From an uncultured Oscillospiraceae bacterium (lineage in GTDB: Bacteria > Bacillota > Clostridia > Oscillospirales > Oscillospiraceae): a stretch of DNA of 23,371 bases. The stretch is taken from contig CAKTKX010000004.1 in NCBI GenBank assembly GCA_934572365.1, positions 1-23,371 of the forward strand, read 5' to 3'. The notes under the pieces are model-generated. The model had not been told where the DNA came from. It did no database searches and saw only the letters and a program-made list of their open reading frames with translations. Shown here piece by piece: positions 8,270 to 15,718 of the stretch (its first letter is position 1; each line of letters starts with the position of its first letter). A program made the position numbers and the translations under genes.

Positions 8270-8281
8270 CTAATATACTAC
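8270..8281. promoter_or_regulatory. Candidate GntR operator upstream of its own gene
   Basis: CTAATATACTAC matches the palindrome CTAATATATTAG in the transporter promoter at 10 of 12 positions and lies about 80 nt before the GntR start. A TAGAAT box (8267-8272, minus strand) overlaps it, but no good -35 element was found. Autoregulation is inferred from the shared motif only. The remainder of 8191-8444 shows nothing recognisable. Confidence 0.35.
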
Positions 8282-8444
8282 ATAAAGCACAAAAAGTCCA
8301 GCCAAAATCTTTTGCGTCCTGTTCATCTTCGGCCCAGGTTTTCGCCGCCGTATACACGTCCAGATGCCCGGGAAAACCACTGAAACACAGAGGCACAAAT
8401 CGCATTGAAAGGCACGTAAAATGTCCCCTGTGTGCAGGCGCGAA

Positions 8445-9293
8445 TCATCGGCGAAGCTGTTTGGGTAAGCTTCCGTATTCCCGCTTGAAGGCCTTCAGGA
8501 AGTTAGAATAGTCATTAAAGCCGGAGGACAGAAATGCTTCCGTTACGCTGCTGCCCTGCAAGAGCGCTTCTCTTGCCAGGGTCAATCTTTTTTTCATGAT
8601 GTACTGATAAATGCTGAGACCGGCGTACTGCCGGAACTGCTTGGATAGGTAAAACTTGCTGACGAAAAAGCGCTCCGACAGATTTTCCAGCGTCAGCTCC
8701 TCGCTGATATGCGCATTGATGTAGCCGATCACCTGATTGACCCTGTCGTTTTCCGTGACATCCCCAGGCGACACGATGGGCGCACGATAATAGCACCTGC
8801 AAACCTCTACCAGAAATTCCGTCACCAGTGCGTACCCCAGCGCCGCCGCTCCCAGCTCCTTGCTGTTCTGTGTCTGGGTGATGCGCTGGCACAGCCGGAA
8901 CAGCCGCAGATAGCTCTGCTCGTCCGGGCGGAGCAGGCGATAATCCTTCGTCGCGGCATCCCGGAAGCACGCCATCAGCGCTTCGCCATCCTCGGAAAAG
9001 AGCCTAAAAAAGTCGTCCGAGAGCCAGACAACCACCCGCTCATAGGGTTTGCCCGGAAGGATTTCTGGACGGTGTACATCGTGGCTGTTGGTGAGCAGTA
9101 CGTCTCCGGGACGCAGGGAATAGGTCTTTCCCTCGATACTGTAGCTCACATTCCCGCTCAGGAAGAAGAAAAGCTCATAAAACGGATGCTGGTGAAAGGC
9201 AACCTGAGGCGCCACCTCGTCCAGATAGTGATAGAACTCAAAGGGGACATCTCCCAGCATAATTTGTCGATCCGTCCAAATATCCTTGTGCAT
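8445..9293 (-). CDS. AraC family transcriptional regulator (cupin sensor domain)
   Basis: A 282-residue protein. Residues about 15-95 form a cupin-type sensor fold (FHQHPFYELFFFLSGN, SLRPGDVLLTNSHDVHRPE). The last ~95 residues form the double helix-turn-helix, with LTLENLSERFFVSKFYLSKQ as the first and EAFLSSGFNDYSNFLKAFKR as the second, matching the AraC consensus. ATG at 9293 has AAGGAGG 6 nt upstream. It is divergent from uxuA across 121 bp, so it most likely senses a uronate or a pathway intermediate and activates the uxuA operon (inference). Confidence 0.92.
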   Translation of the reverse strand: MHKDIWTDRQIMLGDVPFEFYHYLDEVAPQVAFHQHPFYELFFFLSGNVSYSIEGKTYSLRPGDVLLTNSHDVHRPEILPGKPYERVVVWLSDDFFRLFSEDGEALMACFRDAATKDYRLLRPDEQSYLRLFRLCQRITQTQNSKELGAAALGYALVTEFLVEVCRCYYRAPIVSPGDVTENDRVNQVIGYINAHISEELTLENLSERFFVSKFYLSKQFRQYAGLSIYQYIMKKRLTLAREALLQGSSVTEAFLSSGFNDYSNFLKAFKREYGSLPKQLRR

Positions 9294-9313
9294 GGCGCAC
9301 CTCCTTTGCCAAT

Positions 9314-9342
9314 AGTATAGAGCAAGATTCACCAGATTTCAA
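9314..9342 (-). promoter_or_regulatory. Promoter of the AraC regulator gene
   Basis: On the minus strand, TTGAAA (9337-9342) and TATACT (9314-9319) are separated by 17 nt. Transcription would begin near 9307, giving a leader of only about 14 nt that starts at the ribosome site. Confidence 0.68.
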
Positions 9343-9375
9343 CATAAAAAACACCACGCTTTTTTTGCCGCAGTG

Positions 9376-9391
9376 TGCTATTCTGATAGCA
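9376..9391. promoter_or_regulatory. Dyad overlapping the probable uxuA -10 region
   Basis: TGCTAT-TCTG-ATAGCA is a perfect 6-bp inverted repeat. It contains TATTCT (9379-9384), the best -10 candidate for uxuA, but the sequence 17 nt upstream (ACGCTT) is a poor -35. A weak -35 fits an activator-dependent promoter, and the dyad is a candidate regulator site. Confidence 0.35.
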
Positions 9392-9414
9392 GCAGTTAAG
9401 AAGGAGGCTCGTTT

Positions 9415-10470
9415 ATGAAAAGTTCGTTTCGCTGGTACGGAGAAACCGACCCGGTCACATTGGCGCAGATTGCGCAGATTCCCGGGATGCGTTCCATCGT
9501 GTCGGCCGTGTACGACGTAAAGCCCGGCGAGGTCTGGCCGGAGGAATCCATTCGCCGCATTGCGGATGCCTGCAAGGCCCATGGATTGATTTTTGACGTG
9601 GTGGAATCCATTCCCGTTACCGAAGAGATCAAGCTGGGTCTTCCGGAGCGGGAGCGGCATATTGAGAACTACTGTGAATCCATCCGCCGCTGTGCAAAAT
9701 ACGGTGTCAAATGTGTCACCTATAATTTTATGCCGGTTTTCGACTGGACAAGAACCCAGCTGGACAAAAAAGCGCCGGACGGCTCCACCAGCCTGGTTAT
9801 GTACTGGGATCAGCTCAAGGACTTGGATCCGCTGAAGGACGATATCCATTTGCCCGGATGGGACGCCAGCTATACTCAGGATCAGGTACGTGATCTCATT
9901 CGCGACTATTCCGCTCTTGGCGAGGAGGGACTTTGGCGTAATATCGAGTATTTCCTGAAGCGGGTGATTCCCGTTGCGGAAAGCTGCGGCGTTACCATGG
10001 CGCTGCACCCGGACGATCCCCCGTACTCCATTTTCGGTCTGCCCCGGGTCATTACCTGCGAGGAAAATCTGGATCGGTATCTGTCCATTGTGGACAGCCC
10101 CGCCAACGCCCTGTGCCTCTGCACCGGCAGCCTGGGCTGCTCCCCCAAAAACGACATTCCCTACCTGGTGCGCAAATACTCCGCCAAAAAACGCATCGGC
10201 TTTATGCATATGCGCAATGTCAAAATTCTGCCGGACGGCTCTTTCGAGGAAACGGCGCACCTGACGAAAAACGGCTCTCTGGATATGAACGCCATCGTCA
10301 AAGCGCTGGTGGAAACCGGCTTTGACGGATATTTCCGTCCGGATCATGGCCGCATGATCTGGAACGAAGTGGGTTCCGATGCCAAGCCCGGCTACGGCCT
10401 GTACGACCGTGCGCTAGGCAGTGCGTACTTAAACGGCCTGATTGAAGCCAACGGCGGCGTGATTGAGTGA
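9415..10470 (+). CDS. uxuA: Mannonate dehydratase
   Basis: A 351-residue cytoplasmic enzyme (EC 4.2.1.8) that dehydrates D-mannonate to 2-keto-3-deoxy-D-gluconate. It has a xylose-isomerase-like barrel with family motifs YNFMPVFDWTRT, MALHPDDPP, CLCTGSLG, GFMHMRNV and FRPDHGR. The His, Cys and Asp residues in these motifs are the metal and substrate ligands known in UxuA. Length and start agree with the family, and AGGAGG lies 7 nt upstream of the ATG. It is the first gene of a three-gene glucuronate operon; uxaC starts 10 nt after its stop. Confidence 0.95.
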   Translation: MKSSFRWYGETDPVTLAQIAQIPGMRSIVSAVYDVKPGEVWPEESIRRIADACKAHGLIFDVVESIPVTEEIKLGLPERERHIENYCESIRRCAKYGVKCVTYNFMPVFDWTRTQLDKKAPDGSTSLVMYWDQLKDLDPLKDDIHLPGWDASYTQDQVRDLIRDYSALGEEGLWRNIEYFLKRVIPVAESCGVTMALHPDDPPYSIFGLPRVITCEENLDRYLSIVDSPANALCLCTGSLGCSPKNDIPYLVRKYSAKKRIGFMHMRNVKILPDGSFEETAHLTKNGSLDMNAIVKALVETGFDGYFRPDHGRMIWNEVGSDAKPGYGLYDRALGSAYLNGLIEANGGVIE

Positions 10471-10480
10471 GGAATCGTAT

Positions 10481-11887
10481 ATGAAAGCATTTATGGATGA
10501 GGATTTCCTCCTGAATAATCAAACCGCCCAGGCCTTGTACCACGGTACTGCGGAAGCGCTGCCCATTCTGGACTACCACTGCCATATTTCCCCCAAGGAA
10601 ATCGCCGAAAACAAGCCCCTTGGGAACATCAGCAGGGTCTGGCTGGGGGGCGACCATTACAAGTGGCGCGTCATGCGGGCTTCCGGGGTTCCGGAGCAAA
10701 ACATCACCGGAGACGGCTCCGACTGGGAAAAGTTTTCCGCGTTTGCCGCCGCTCTTCCCAACATGATCGGCAACCCCATTTACCACTGGAGTCACATGGA
10801 ATTGAAGCGGGGCTTCGGCATCGATACGGTTCTGAATGCCGCCAATGCAAAAAGCATTTATGACCGCTGCAACGAACAGCTTGCGGACATGACGCCCAGG
10901 GATATTATGCGAAAATTCCGGGTCAAGGGCATTTGCACCACCGATGACCCGGCGGACGATCTGCGTTATCATCGTCAGCTTCGGGATGACACTTCTATGG
11001 ATATTCTGGTTCTGCCCGCCTTCCGCCCAGACAAGGCGGTAAATATCGAAAAGCCCGGCGCGGCCGCCTATCTGGAAGCGCTGGGAAACGCCGCCGGTAT
11101 TCCTATTCACAGCGCGGCGGATGTGGTTGCCGCGCTGAAACGCCGGATGGAGGTATTCCGCGCATTGGGCTGTGTGGCCGCAGATCACGGAATGGACTAT
11201 TGCATGTTTGCCGCTCCTGACGAAGCAGCCGCTGACCGTACTCTTGCAAAGGTGCTGGCCGGAGCGCCAATCTCACCGGCAGAGGCGGATGTCTACAAGA
11301 CCTACGTCACCGTTGCCTGCGCCAAGGCTTACGCAGAGTTAGGCTGGGCAATGCAGCTCCACTTTGGCTGCCTGCGCAATATCAACACCGTGCAGTTTGC
11401 CGCACTGGGGCCGGATTCCGGCTACGATGCCGTAAACAGCAATTCCGGTGTTTCCAATCTGGCAAAGCTCCTGAATGCCTTCCGGGAAAATGACGGTCTG
11501 CCAAAGACCATTGTCTACTCTCTGAATCCCGCCGATAATACGGCGGTGGCTTCCGTCATCTCCTGCTTCCAGGGCGGCGGAGAGGCCGGAAAGCTGCAAA
11601 TGGGCAGCGCCTGGTGGTTCAACGACCACCTGCAGGGCATCCGCAATCAGCTGAGCGACCTGGCAGCAAACGGCGTTTTGGGTCAGTTTGTGGGAATGCT
11701 GACGGATTCCCGTTCCTTCCTCAGCTATCCCCGCCACGAATACTTCCGCAGAATTCTCTGCGATCTGGTCGGCGGCTGGGTGGAGCAGGGGCTATACCCC
11801 GAAGACCCGCAGGCGCTGGAAGCCTTGATTTCCAACATCTGCTATTACAATACCAAGCACTATTTTCCGTTCTCTGTAACCGAATGA
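10481..11887 (+). CDS. uxaC: Glucuronate isomerase (uronate isomerase)
   Basis: A 468-residue cytoplasmic enzyme (EC 5.3.1.12) converting D-glucuronate to D-fructuronate, and D-galacturonate to D-tagaturonate in many members. The amidohydrolase-type metal motif is LDYHCHISP (H33, H35). Further family stretches are LGGDHYKWRVMRASGV, KGICTTDDPADDL and WAMQLHFGCLRNIN. ATG at 10481 was chosen over an in-frame start at 10463 because GAGG lies 8 nt before it and the earlier start overlaps uxuA. Length matches the family. It supplies fructuronate to the reductase encoded next, 16 nt downstream. Confidence 0.95.
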   Translation: MKAFMDEDFLLNNQTAQALYHGTAEALPILDYHCHISPKEIAENKPLGNISRVWLGGDHYKWRVMRASGVPEQNITGDGSDWEKFSAFAAALPNMIGNPIYHWSHMELKRGFGIDTVLNAANAKSIYDRCNEQLADMTPRDIMRKFRVKGICTTDDPADDLRYHRQLRDDTSMDILVLPAFRPDKAVNIEKPGAAAYLEALGNAAGIPIHSAADVVAALKRRMEVFRALGCVAADHGMDYCMFAAPDEAAADRTLAKVLAGAPISPAEADVYKTYVTVACAKAYAELGWAMQLHFGCLRNINTVQFAALGPDSGYDAVNSNSGVSNLAKLLNAFRENDGLPKTIVYSLNPADNTAVASVISCFQGGGEAGKLQMGSAWWFNDHLQGIRNQLSDLAANGVLGQFVGMLTDSRSFLSYPRHEYFRRILCDLVGGWVEQGLYPEDPQALEALISNICYYNTKHYFPFSVTE

Positions 11888-11903
11888 AGAAAGGATGTTT
11901 TTT

Positions 11904-12749
11904 ATGCTGAATCTTCCCTTGAATGTTGATTTTACCGGGAAAGTGGTTGTTATCACCGGTGCCGGCGGCGTTCTCTGCTCCACCATGGCGCGGGCATTTG
12001 CCCAGGCCGGAGCTAAGGTTGCCGCTCTGGACTTAAATGAGGACGCGGTCAAAAAGCTGGCGGAGGAAGTCACCGCCGAGGGCTTTACCCTGAAGGGCTA
12101 CAAGGCCAACGTTCTGGAGAGCGAATCTCTGGAAGCCGTTCACCAGGCGGTTCTCGCCGATTTCGGCCCCTGCGACATTCTTGTCAACGGCGCCGGCGGA
12201 AACAATCCCCGGGCAACGACTACCAATGAATATCAGAGCGAAGCCAAGCCCGGCGACAAGACCTTCTTTGACCTGGATCAGAGCGGCGTGGATTTTGTGT
12301 TCAAGCTGAATTTCCAGGGAACGCTGGTTCCCACCCAGGTATTTGCCAAGGACATGGTGGAAAAGCACGCCGGAAGCATTCTGAACATTTCCTCCATGAA
12401 TGCCTATACGCCCCTGACCAAGATCCCCGCCTATTCCGGCGCAAAGGCCGCCGTTTCCAATTTCACCCAGTGGCTGGCTACCTATTTCGCCGCCAGCGGC
12501 ATTCGCTGCAACGCCATTGCCCCGGGCTTCCTGGTATCCAATCAGAATCGGGCGCTGCTGTTTAATGAGGACGGTACTCCCACCCCCAGAACCGCCAAAA
12601 TTCTGGCGGGAACTCCCACCGGGCGGTTCGTGGACAGTGAAGAACTGCTGGGCGGCGTATTCTTTCTGTGTGACGACAAGGCTGCCAGCGCCATTACCGG
12701 TGTGGTTCTGCCCATCGATGCCGGCTACTCCGCCTACTCCGGCGTATAA
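11904..12749 (+). CDS. SDR-type D-mannonate oxidoreductase (fructuronate reductase)
   Basis: A 281-residue short-chain dehydrogenase. The nucleotide motif is TGAGGVLCST (18-27), Asp43 ends the second strand and favours NADH, NGAGG is at 95-99, and the catalytic residues are S163/S164, Y177 and K181 (YSGAK). By position between uronate isomerase and mannonate dehydratase activities it should reduce D-fructuronate to D-mannonate, the role of the SDR-type UxuB/YjmF of Bacillus rather than the unrelated E. coli UxuB. The residue pattern around NPRATT also fits that subgroup. ATG at 11904 has AAAGGA 8 nt upstream; an in-frame ATG at 11895 overlaps this site. A different sugar-alcohol substrate cannot be excluded. 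Confidence 0.85.
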   Translation: MLNLPLNVDFTGKVVVITGAGGVLCSTMARAFAQAGAKVAALDLNEDAVKKLAEEVTAEGFTLKGYKANVLESESLEAVHQAVLADFGPCDILVNGAGGNNPRATTTNEYQSEAKPGDKTFFDLDQSGVDFVFKLNFQGTLVPTQVFAKDMVEKHAGSILNISSMNAYTPLTKIPAYSGAKAAVSNFTQWLATYFAASGIRCNAIAPGFLVSNQNRALLFNEDGTPTPRTAKILAGTPTGRFVDSEELLGGVFFLCDDKAASAITGVVLPIDAGYSAYSGV

Positions 12750-12947
12750 AGTCGAAAACGGCATTACCGGCAAATCCTGTTTCTGAATTCATGCCGCCGT
12801 TGGTGCCGAGGTTCCCAAGAATGCTGTATTCCGGGAACACCCTTCCTGAATAAGGAGAAGTGTCTCCTCATTATTGTAGTTGTGTGGTCGAAAAGCCGCC
12901 GCTGCGATAATGGGGAGCCTTTTCTTTTGTGCGGGTGGCTTAAACCG

Positions 12948-13856
12948 TTATCTCCGGCCGCATAGCGCCTCAAATTCGCGAATGCTGGGAATTGCAGTTG
13001 TACACCCGATCCCGGTAGTGGCTTTGCCGCCGGTGTAGTTTCCAAGCCTTACACAGCGCATCATGTCCCAGCCTTGGGACATGCCGTAGAGCACGCCGCC
13101 CAGGAATGCGTCGCCGGCACCTGTGGTATCAATCGCAGAAAAATCAAAGGGCGGGCAGTGTACAATCTTGTCCCCCTCCAGGAAAATCGCGCCGTCCTTT
13201 CCCAGCTTGACGATGGGGTTTCCTACATACTTTTTCAGCTGAAGCAGCGCGGCTGCGGCATCGCCTGCGCCGGTGAGCTTGAGCGCTTCCTTTTCGTTGG
13301 GCGTAAACAGATACACGGAGGAAAGCACGTCCGCCAGAGCGTCGATATTCAGATCATCGCTCCAGGTCGCGTCAAAGGCCACCCGGCAGCCGGCAGCCTT
13401 TAGCCTCCGGAACAGGTCTGCATTGGGGAAAATGGAAATGCAATAAGCGCCCTCCTGCAGCGTTTGGAAAACCGCCTCCGAGGGAGCCGTGTAAAACTCC
13501 GTGTCCGGGAAGTAGGAGATAAAAGAACGGTCGGACTCCTTCAGAGACATGACGCTGGTCACGTTGACCAAAGAATTCCCCGCGCGAAGAACCGTGTCAA
13601 AGCTCCGATAAGGAAGGTGCTCCTGTTCCAGAAAATCCCGGGCAATTTCACTGAAGCGATCCGTACCTAAGCTGGTCACCAGTTTGACCCGAGCGCCCAG
13701 CCGGGACGCTGCGATCAGAGCCGCAACCGGCCCGCCGCCGAGAGTCATATTGAACCGAGGGGTGGATATCTCCTCACCCAATCCGGGAAGCCGGTCCAGC
13801 TCCGAGTAGATACAGTCGATGGTGATCAGGTTGAGTGCCGTAATGTCAACTTTCAT
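12948..13856 (-). CDS. PfkB family carbohydrate kinase (possible KDG kinase)
   Basis: A 302-residue ribokinase-fold kinase. It shows the N-terminal glycine motif LGGGPVAALIAASRLGA (39-55) and the second PfkB signature DTTGAGDAFLGG, with catalytic base D249. GAGGAG lies 6 nt before the ATG. It is convergent with the glucuronate genes and has its own promoter. Because KDG made by UxuA needs phosphorylation, 2-keto-3-deoxygluconate kinase is a reasonable guess; ribokinase, fructokinase or adenosine-type activity are alternatives. The family is secure and the substrate is not. Confidence 0.85.
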   Translation of the reverse strand: MKVDITALNLITIDCIYSELDRLPGLGEEISTPRFNMTLGGGPVAALIAASRLGARVKLVTSLGTDRFSEIARDFLEQEHLPYRSFDTVLRAGNSLVNVTSVMSLKESDRSFISYFPDTEFYTAPSEAVFQTLQEGAYCISIFPNADLFRRLKAAGCRVAFDATWSDDLNIDALADVLSSVYLFTPNEKEALKLTGAGDAAAALLQLKKYVGNPIVKLGKDGAIFLEGDKIVHCPPFDFSAIDTTGAGDAFLGGVLYGMSQGWDMMRCVRLGNYTGGKATTGIGCTTAIPSIREFEALCGRR

Positions 13857-13906
13857 GGGTCGCTCCTCACTTTGTAAAACGGTAAAAATAGGCTCAAGTA
13901 TCGGCT

Positions 13907-13935
13907 ATATTATATCAGCGCGGAAATAAAGTCAA
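13907..13935 (-). promoter_or_regulatory. Promoter of the PfkB kinase gene
   Basis: On the minus strand, TTGACT (13930-13935) and TAATAT (13907-13912) are 17 nt apart. An overlapping perfect TATAAT at 13909-13914 gives a 15-nt spacer instead. The predicted leader is about 45 nt. Confidence 0.68.
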
Positions 13936-14085
13936 TATTGGGAAATTACATTCGGCTTTTTTGCTAGTTTTTGATGGGCAAAATTGTAAATATTGCGACC
14001 GGAGTCTGCGGGTTTACATAAAGTGACGGACGGCTGGCATTGAAAACGTCTCGATAAAAGTCCCGCTGTCCTTGGATCACTGTCT

Positions 14086-14103
14086 CCGAAAACGCTTGTT
14101 CGG
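14086..14103. promoter_or_regulatory. Weak cre-like dyad
   Basis: CCGAA-AACGCTTG-TTCGG is an inverted repeat with a central CG. It matches the CcpA cre consensus WTGNAANCGNWNNCW at 12 of 15 positions and lies about 65 nt upstream of the -35 box. A carbon-catabolite role is possible but unproven. Confidence 0.25.
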
Positions 14104-14167
14104 CGCTTTCAAACAGGCTGTAACGCGCAAGGCGGATTCACTGTACTATATTTTTGCTAAAAAGCAC

Positions 14168-14196
14168 TTGACAAAACGGAACATGTATTGTATAAA
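14168..14196 (+). promoter_or_regulatory. Promoter of the glycan uptake/GH9 operon
   Basis: A perfect TTGACA (14168-14173) and TATAAA (14191-14196) are separated by 17 nt, close to the vegetative consensus. Transcription should begin near 14203. Such a strong core promoter would normally need a repressor, which fits the ROK regulator encoded at the operon end. Confidence 0.8.
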
Positions 14197-14203
14197 GTAT
14201 TTA

Positions 14204-14220
14204 TAATTAATGTTTAATTA
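14204..14220. promoter_or_regulatory. Operator candidate at the operon transcription start
   Basis: TAATTAA-TGT-TTAATTA is a perfect 7-bp inverted repeat starting about 8 nt after the -10 box, where a bound protein would block initiation. NagC/XylR-type ROK repressors bind AT-rich palindromes, so the ROK protein encoded at 20478-21635 is the best candidate (inference). Confidence 0.45.
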
Positions 14221-14320
14221 ATAAATGCGGCAGGGGGAAGGATGTGCAGATATGACGAAAGCCATATGATATAAAAACCGTAAGTACACCAGAAAACACA
14301 TAATTTAAGGAGGAAAACAA

Positions 14321-15637
14321 ATGAACCAGTTCAAGAAAATGTTGGCAATGCTTCTTGCCTGCCTGATGCTTTTTACCGCAGGATGCAGCACTTCCAAGCC
14401 CGACAGCACCCCGGCGGCCAATGACCAGTCTGCCGACACCGTGGATACCAAGCCCACGGAAGAGAAAGAAGAAAGCATTCGGGTCATCACCTACTTTGCA
14501 GGCTCCGACACCTGGGCACCTACCTGGAAAGAGGTCATTGCCGAGTACATGGCCGACCACCCCAATATTACGATCATTGATGAGTCCGTGCCTACCGCCG
14601 GTACCAGCGATGTGATCCGGCCGAAGATGAACGCGGATATTTCCGCCGGCACGCCTGCCGACTGCGCACTGTACTTTAACGGTACGGATGCCGAGCCTCT
14701 GTACAAGTCCGGCCTTTATGTTACCTGGGACGACATCCTGAACGACGATCCGCAGTGGCGGGATCAGTTCCTTCCCTCCGCTTTGGAGGCGGGCAAAACC
14801 AACGGCGAGATCAGCAACCTGCCCTATATCGGTTCCTTTGAGGGTCTGATTTACAACAAGGCGATCTTTGATGAATACAATCTGGAGTATCCCACCACCT
14901 GGGAAAACATCATCAAAGCCTGCCAGGTTCTTTCGACAGAATCCGACTACATCCCCCTGTCCAACTCGCTGCTTCGTGTGACGGCTCTGTTTGACTGCAT
15001 TCTGCTGGCGCAGGTTGGCCCCGAAAAGCGGAATGAATACATGGATGCTTCCTGGGAACAGGCGCTGGATCGCATCAAGGAGCTTTACGACGCAGGCGCT
15101 TTCCCCAAGGATGCCGCTACGCTGGCTCTTGCCGACGTCCGCGCCATGTTCGCCGAGGGAAAGGCCGCTATGATGTTTGACGGATCCTGGGTACTCAGCA
15201 GCGTGGAAGACAATCCGGATATGCGGATGATTTCCTGCCCGCTTCCTGAAGGCGGCACCGGCGTAGAGGGCGCAGTCATTGCGGACTATGCTTCCGGCTG
15301 GTATATGTCCAAGGACGCTTACGAGCGCAGCAGCGCTACCCTTGACTTCGTAAAGTTCATGTGTTCCCAGGAAACCCTGTCCCGTTTCATCGAGGTCGGC
15401 GGATACTCTGCAATGCAGCTCGAGGTCTCCGAAAGCACAAAGTCCGTCAATGTCAGCGCCGCAGAAATGATGGCCGCAGCGACCCAGATGGTTTCCCCCA
15501 TCAACCAGAACATGAACCGCGAGGTTTATAACACGTTCTCCGGCAACATCGTCCTTGTCTGCGAGGGTGAGATGACCGGCGCGGAGCTGCTGGCACAGTC
15601 CCGTGAAATGCTGGCAAATATTGCGGCTCAGGAATAA
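14321..15637 (+). CDS. Carbohydrate ABC transporter substrate-binding lipoprotein (family 1)
   Basis: A 438-residue protein with a lipoprotein signal peptide (hydrophobic LAMLLACLMLFTAGC, lipidated Cys22) and a Thr/Pro/Asp-rich linker. A family 1 solute-binding fold follows, as in MalE-like oligosaccharide binders; GEISNLPYIGSFEGLIYNK and the segment FAEGKAAMMFDGSWVLS are characteristic. It would be anchored outside the membrane and feed the two permeases that follow. AGGAGG lies 7 nt before the ATG. The ligand is probably an oligosaccharide, judged from the family and the downstream glycoside hydrolase. Confidence 0.92.
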   Translation: MNQFKKMLAMLLACLMLFTAGCSTSKPDSTPAANDQSADTVDTKPTEEKEESIRVITYFAGSDTWAPTWKEVIAEYMADHPNITIIDESVPTAGTSDVIRPKMNADISAGTPADCALYFNGTDAEPLYKSGLYVTWDDILNDDPQWRDQFLPSALEAGKTNGEISNLPYIGSFEGLIYNKAIFDEYNLEYPTTWENIIKACQVLSTESDYIPLSNSLLRVTALFDCILLAQVGPEKRNEYMDASWEQALDRIKELYDAGAFPKDAATLALADVRAMFAEGKAAMMFDGSWVLSSVEDNPDMRMISCPLPEGGTGVEGAVIADYASGWYMSKDAYERSSATLDFVKFMCSQETLSRFIEVGGYSAMQLEVSESTKSVNVSAAEMMAAATQMVSPINQNMNREVYNTFSGNIVLVCEGEMTGAELLAQSREMLANIAAQE

Positions 15638-15652
15638 TACCGTTTCACTCCG

Positions 15653-15686
15653 GGCGGGTGGCACTCTGCAAAAAGTGCCGCCCGCC
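15653..15686 (+). promoter_or_regulatory. Intercistronic hairpin after the binding-protein gene
   Basis: A 13-bp stem (15653-15665 with 15674-15686, one G-T wobble) encloses the loop CTGCAAAA. It begins 16 nt past the stop of the binding-protein gene and is not followed by a T-run. It probably stabilises the binding-protein mRNA or partly limits read-through into the permease genes, rather than ending the operon. Confidence 0.6.
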
Positions 15687-15718
15687 GCCCAACTTTCGTA
15701 ATAAGGAGAACTTCCGTT

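Larger units (their letters stand above)
13857..14320. other. Divergent intergenic region with two promoters
   Basis: This 464-bp stretch lies between the kinase gene (minus) and the plus-strand glycan operon. It holds a strong promoter facing each way, a dyad at the predicted start of the plus transcript, and a weak cre-like dyad at 14086-14103. The plus leader is about 118 nt long. No RNA gene, riboswitch or convincing small ORF was recognised. Confidence 0.5.

Noticed and set aside
8230..8511. 93-codon plus-strand frame between the GntR and AraC genes
   Set aside because: It overlaps the AraC 3' end on the opposite strand and has no ribosome site or family features.
9238..10347. 369-codon minus-strand frame opposite uxuA
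   Set aside because: uxuA on the plus strand is unmistakable; the frame also crosses the divergent promoter region.
12811..12838. GTTCCC...GGGAAC inverted repeat after the SDR gene
   Set aside because: Six-bp arms with a 16-nt loop and no T-run; probably chance.
12853..12868. AGGAGA-AGTG-TCTCCT hairpin between the SDR and kinase genes as a terminator
   Set aside because: Only 6 bp with no T-run on either strand; too weak to call.
14207..15664. 485-codon minus-strand frame opposite the binding-protein gene
   Set aside because: Antisense shadow of a well-defined lipoprotein gene; it has no ribosome site.
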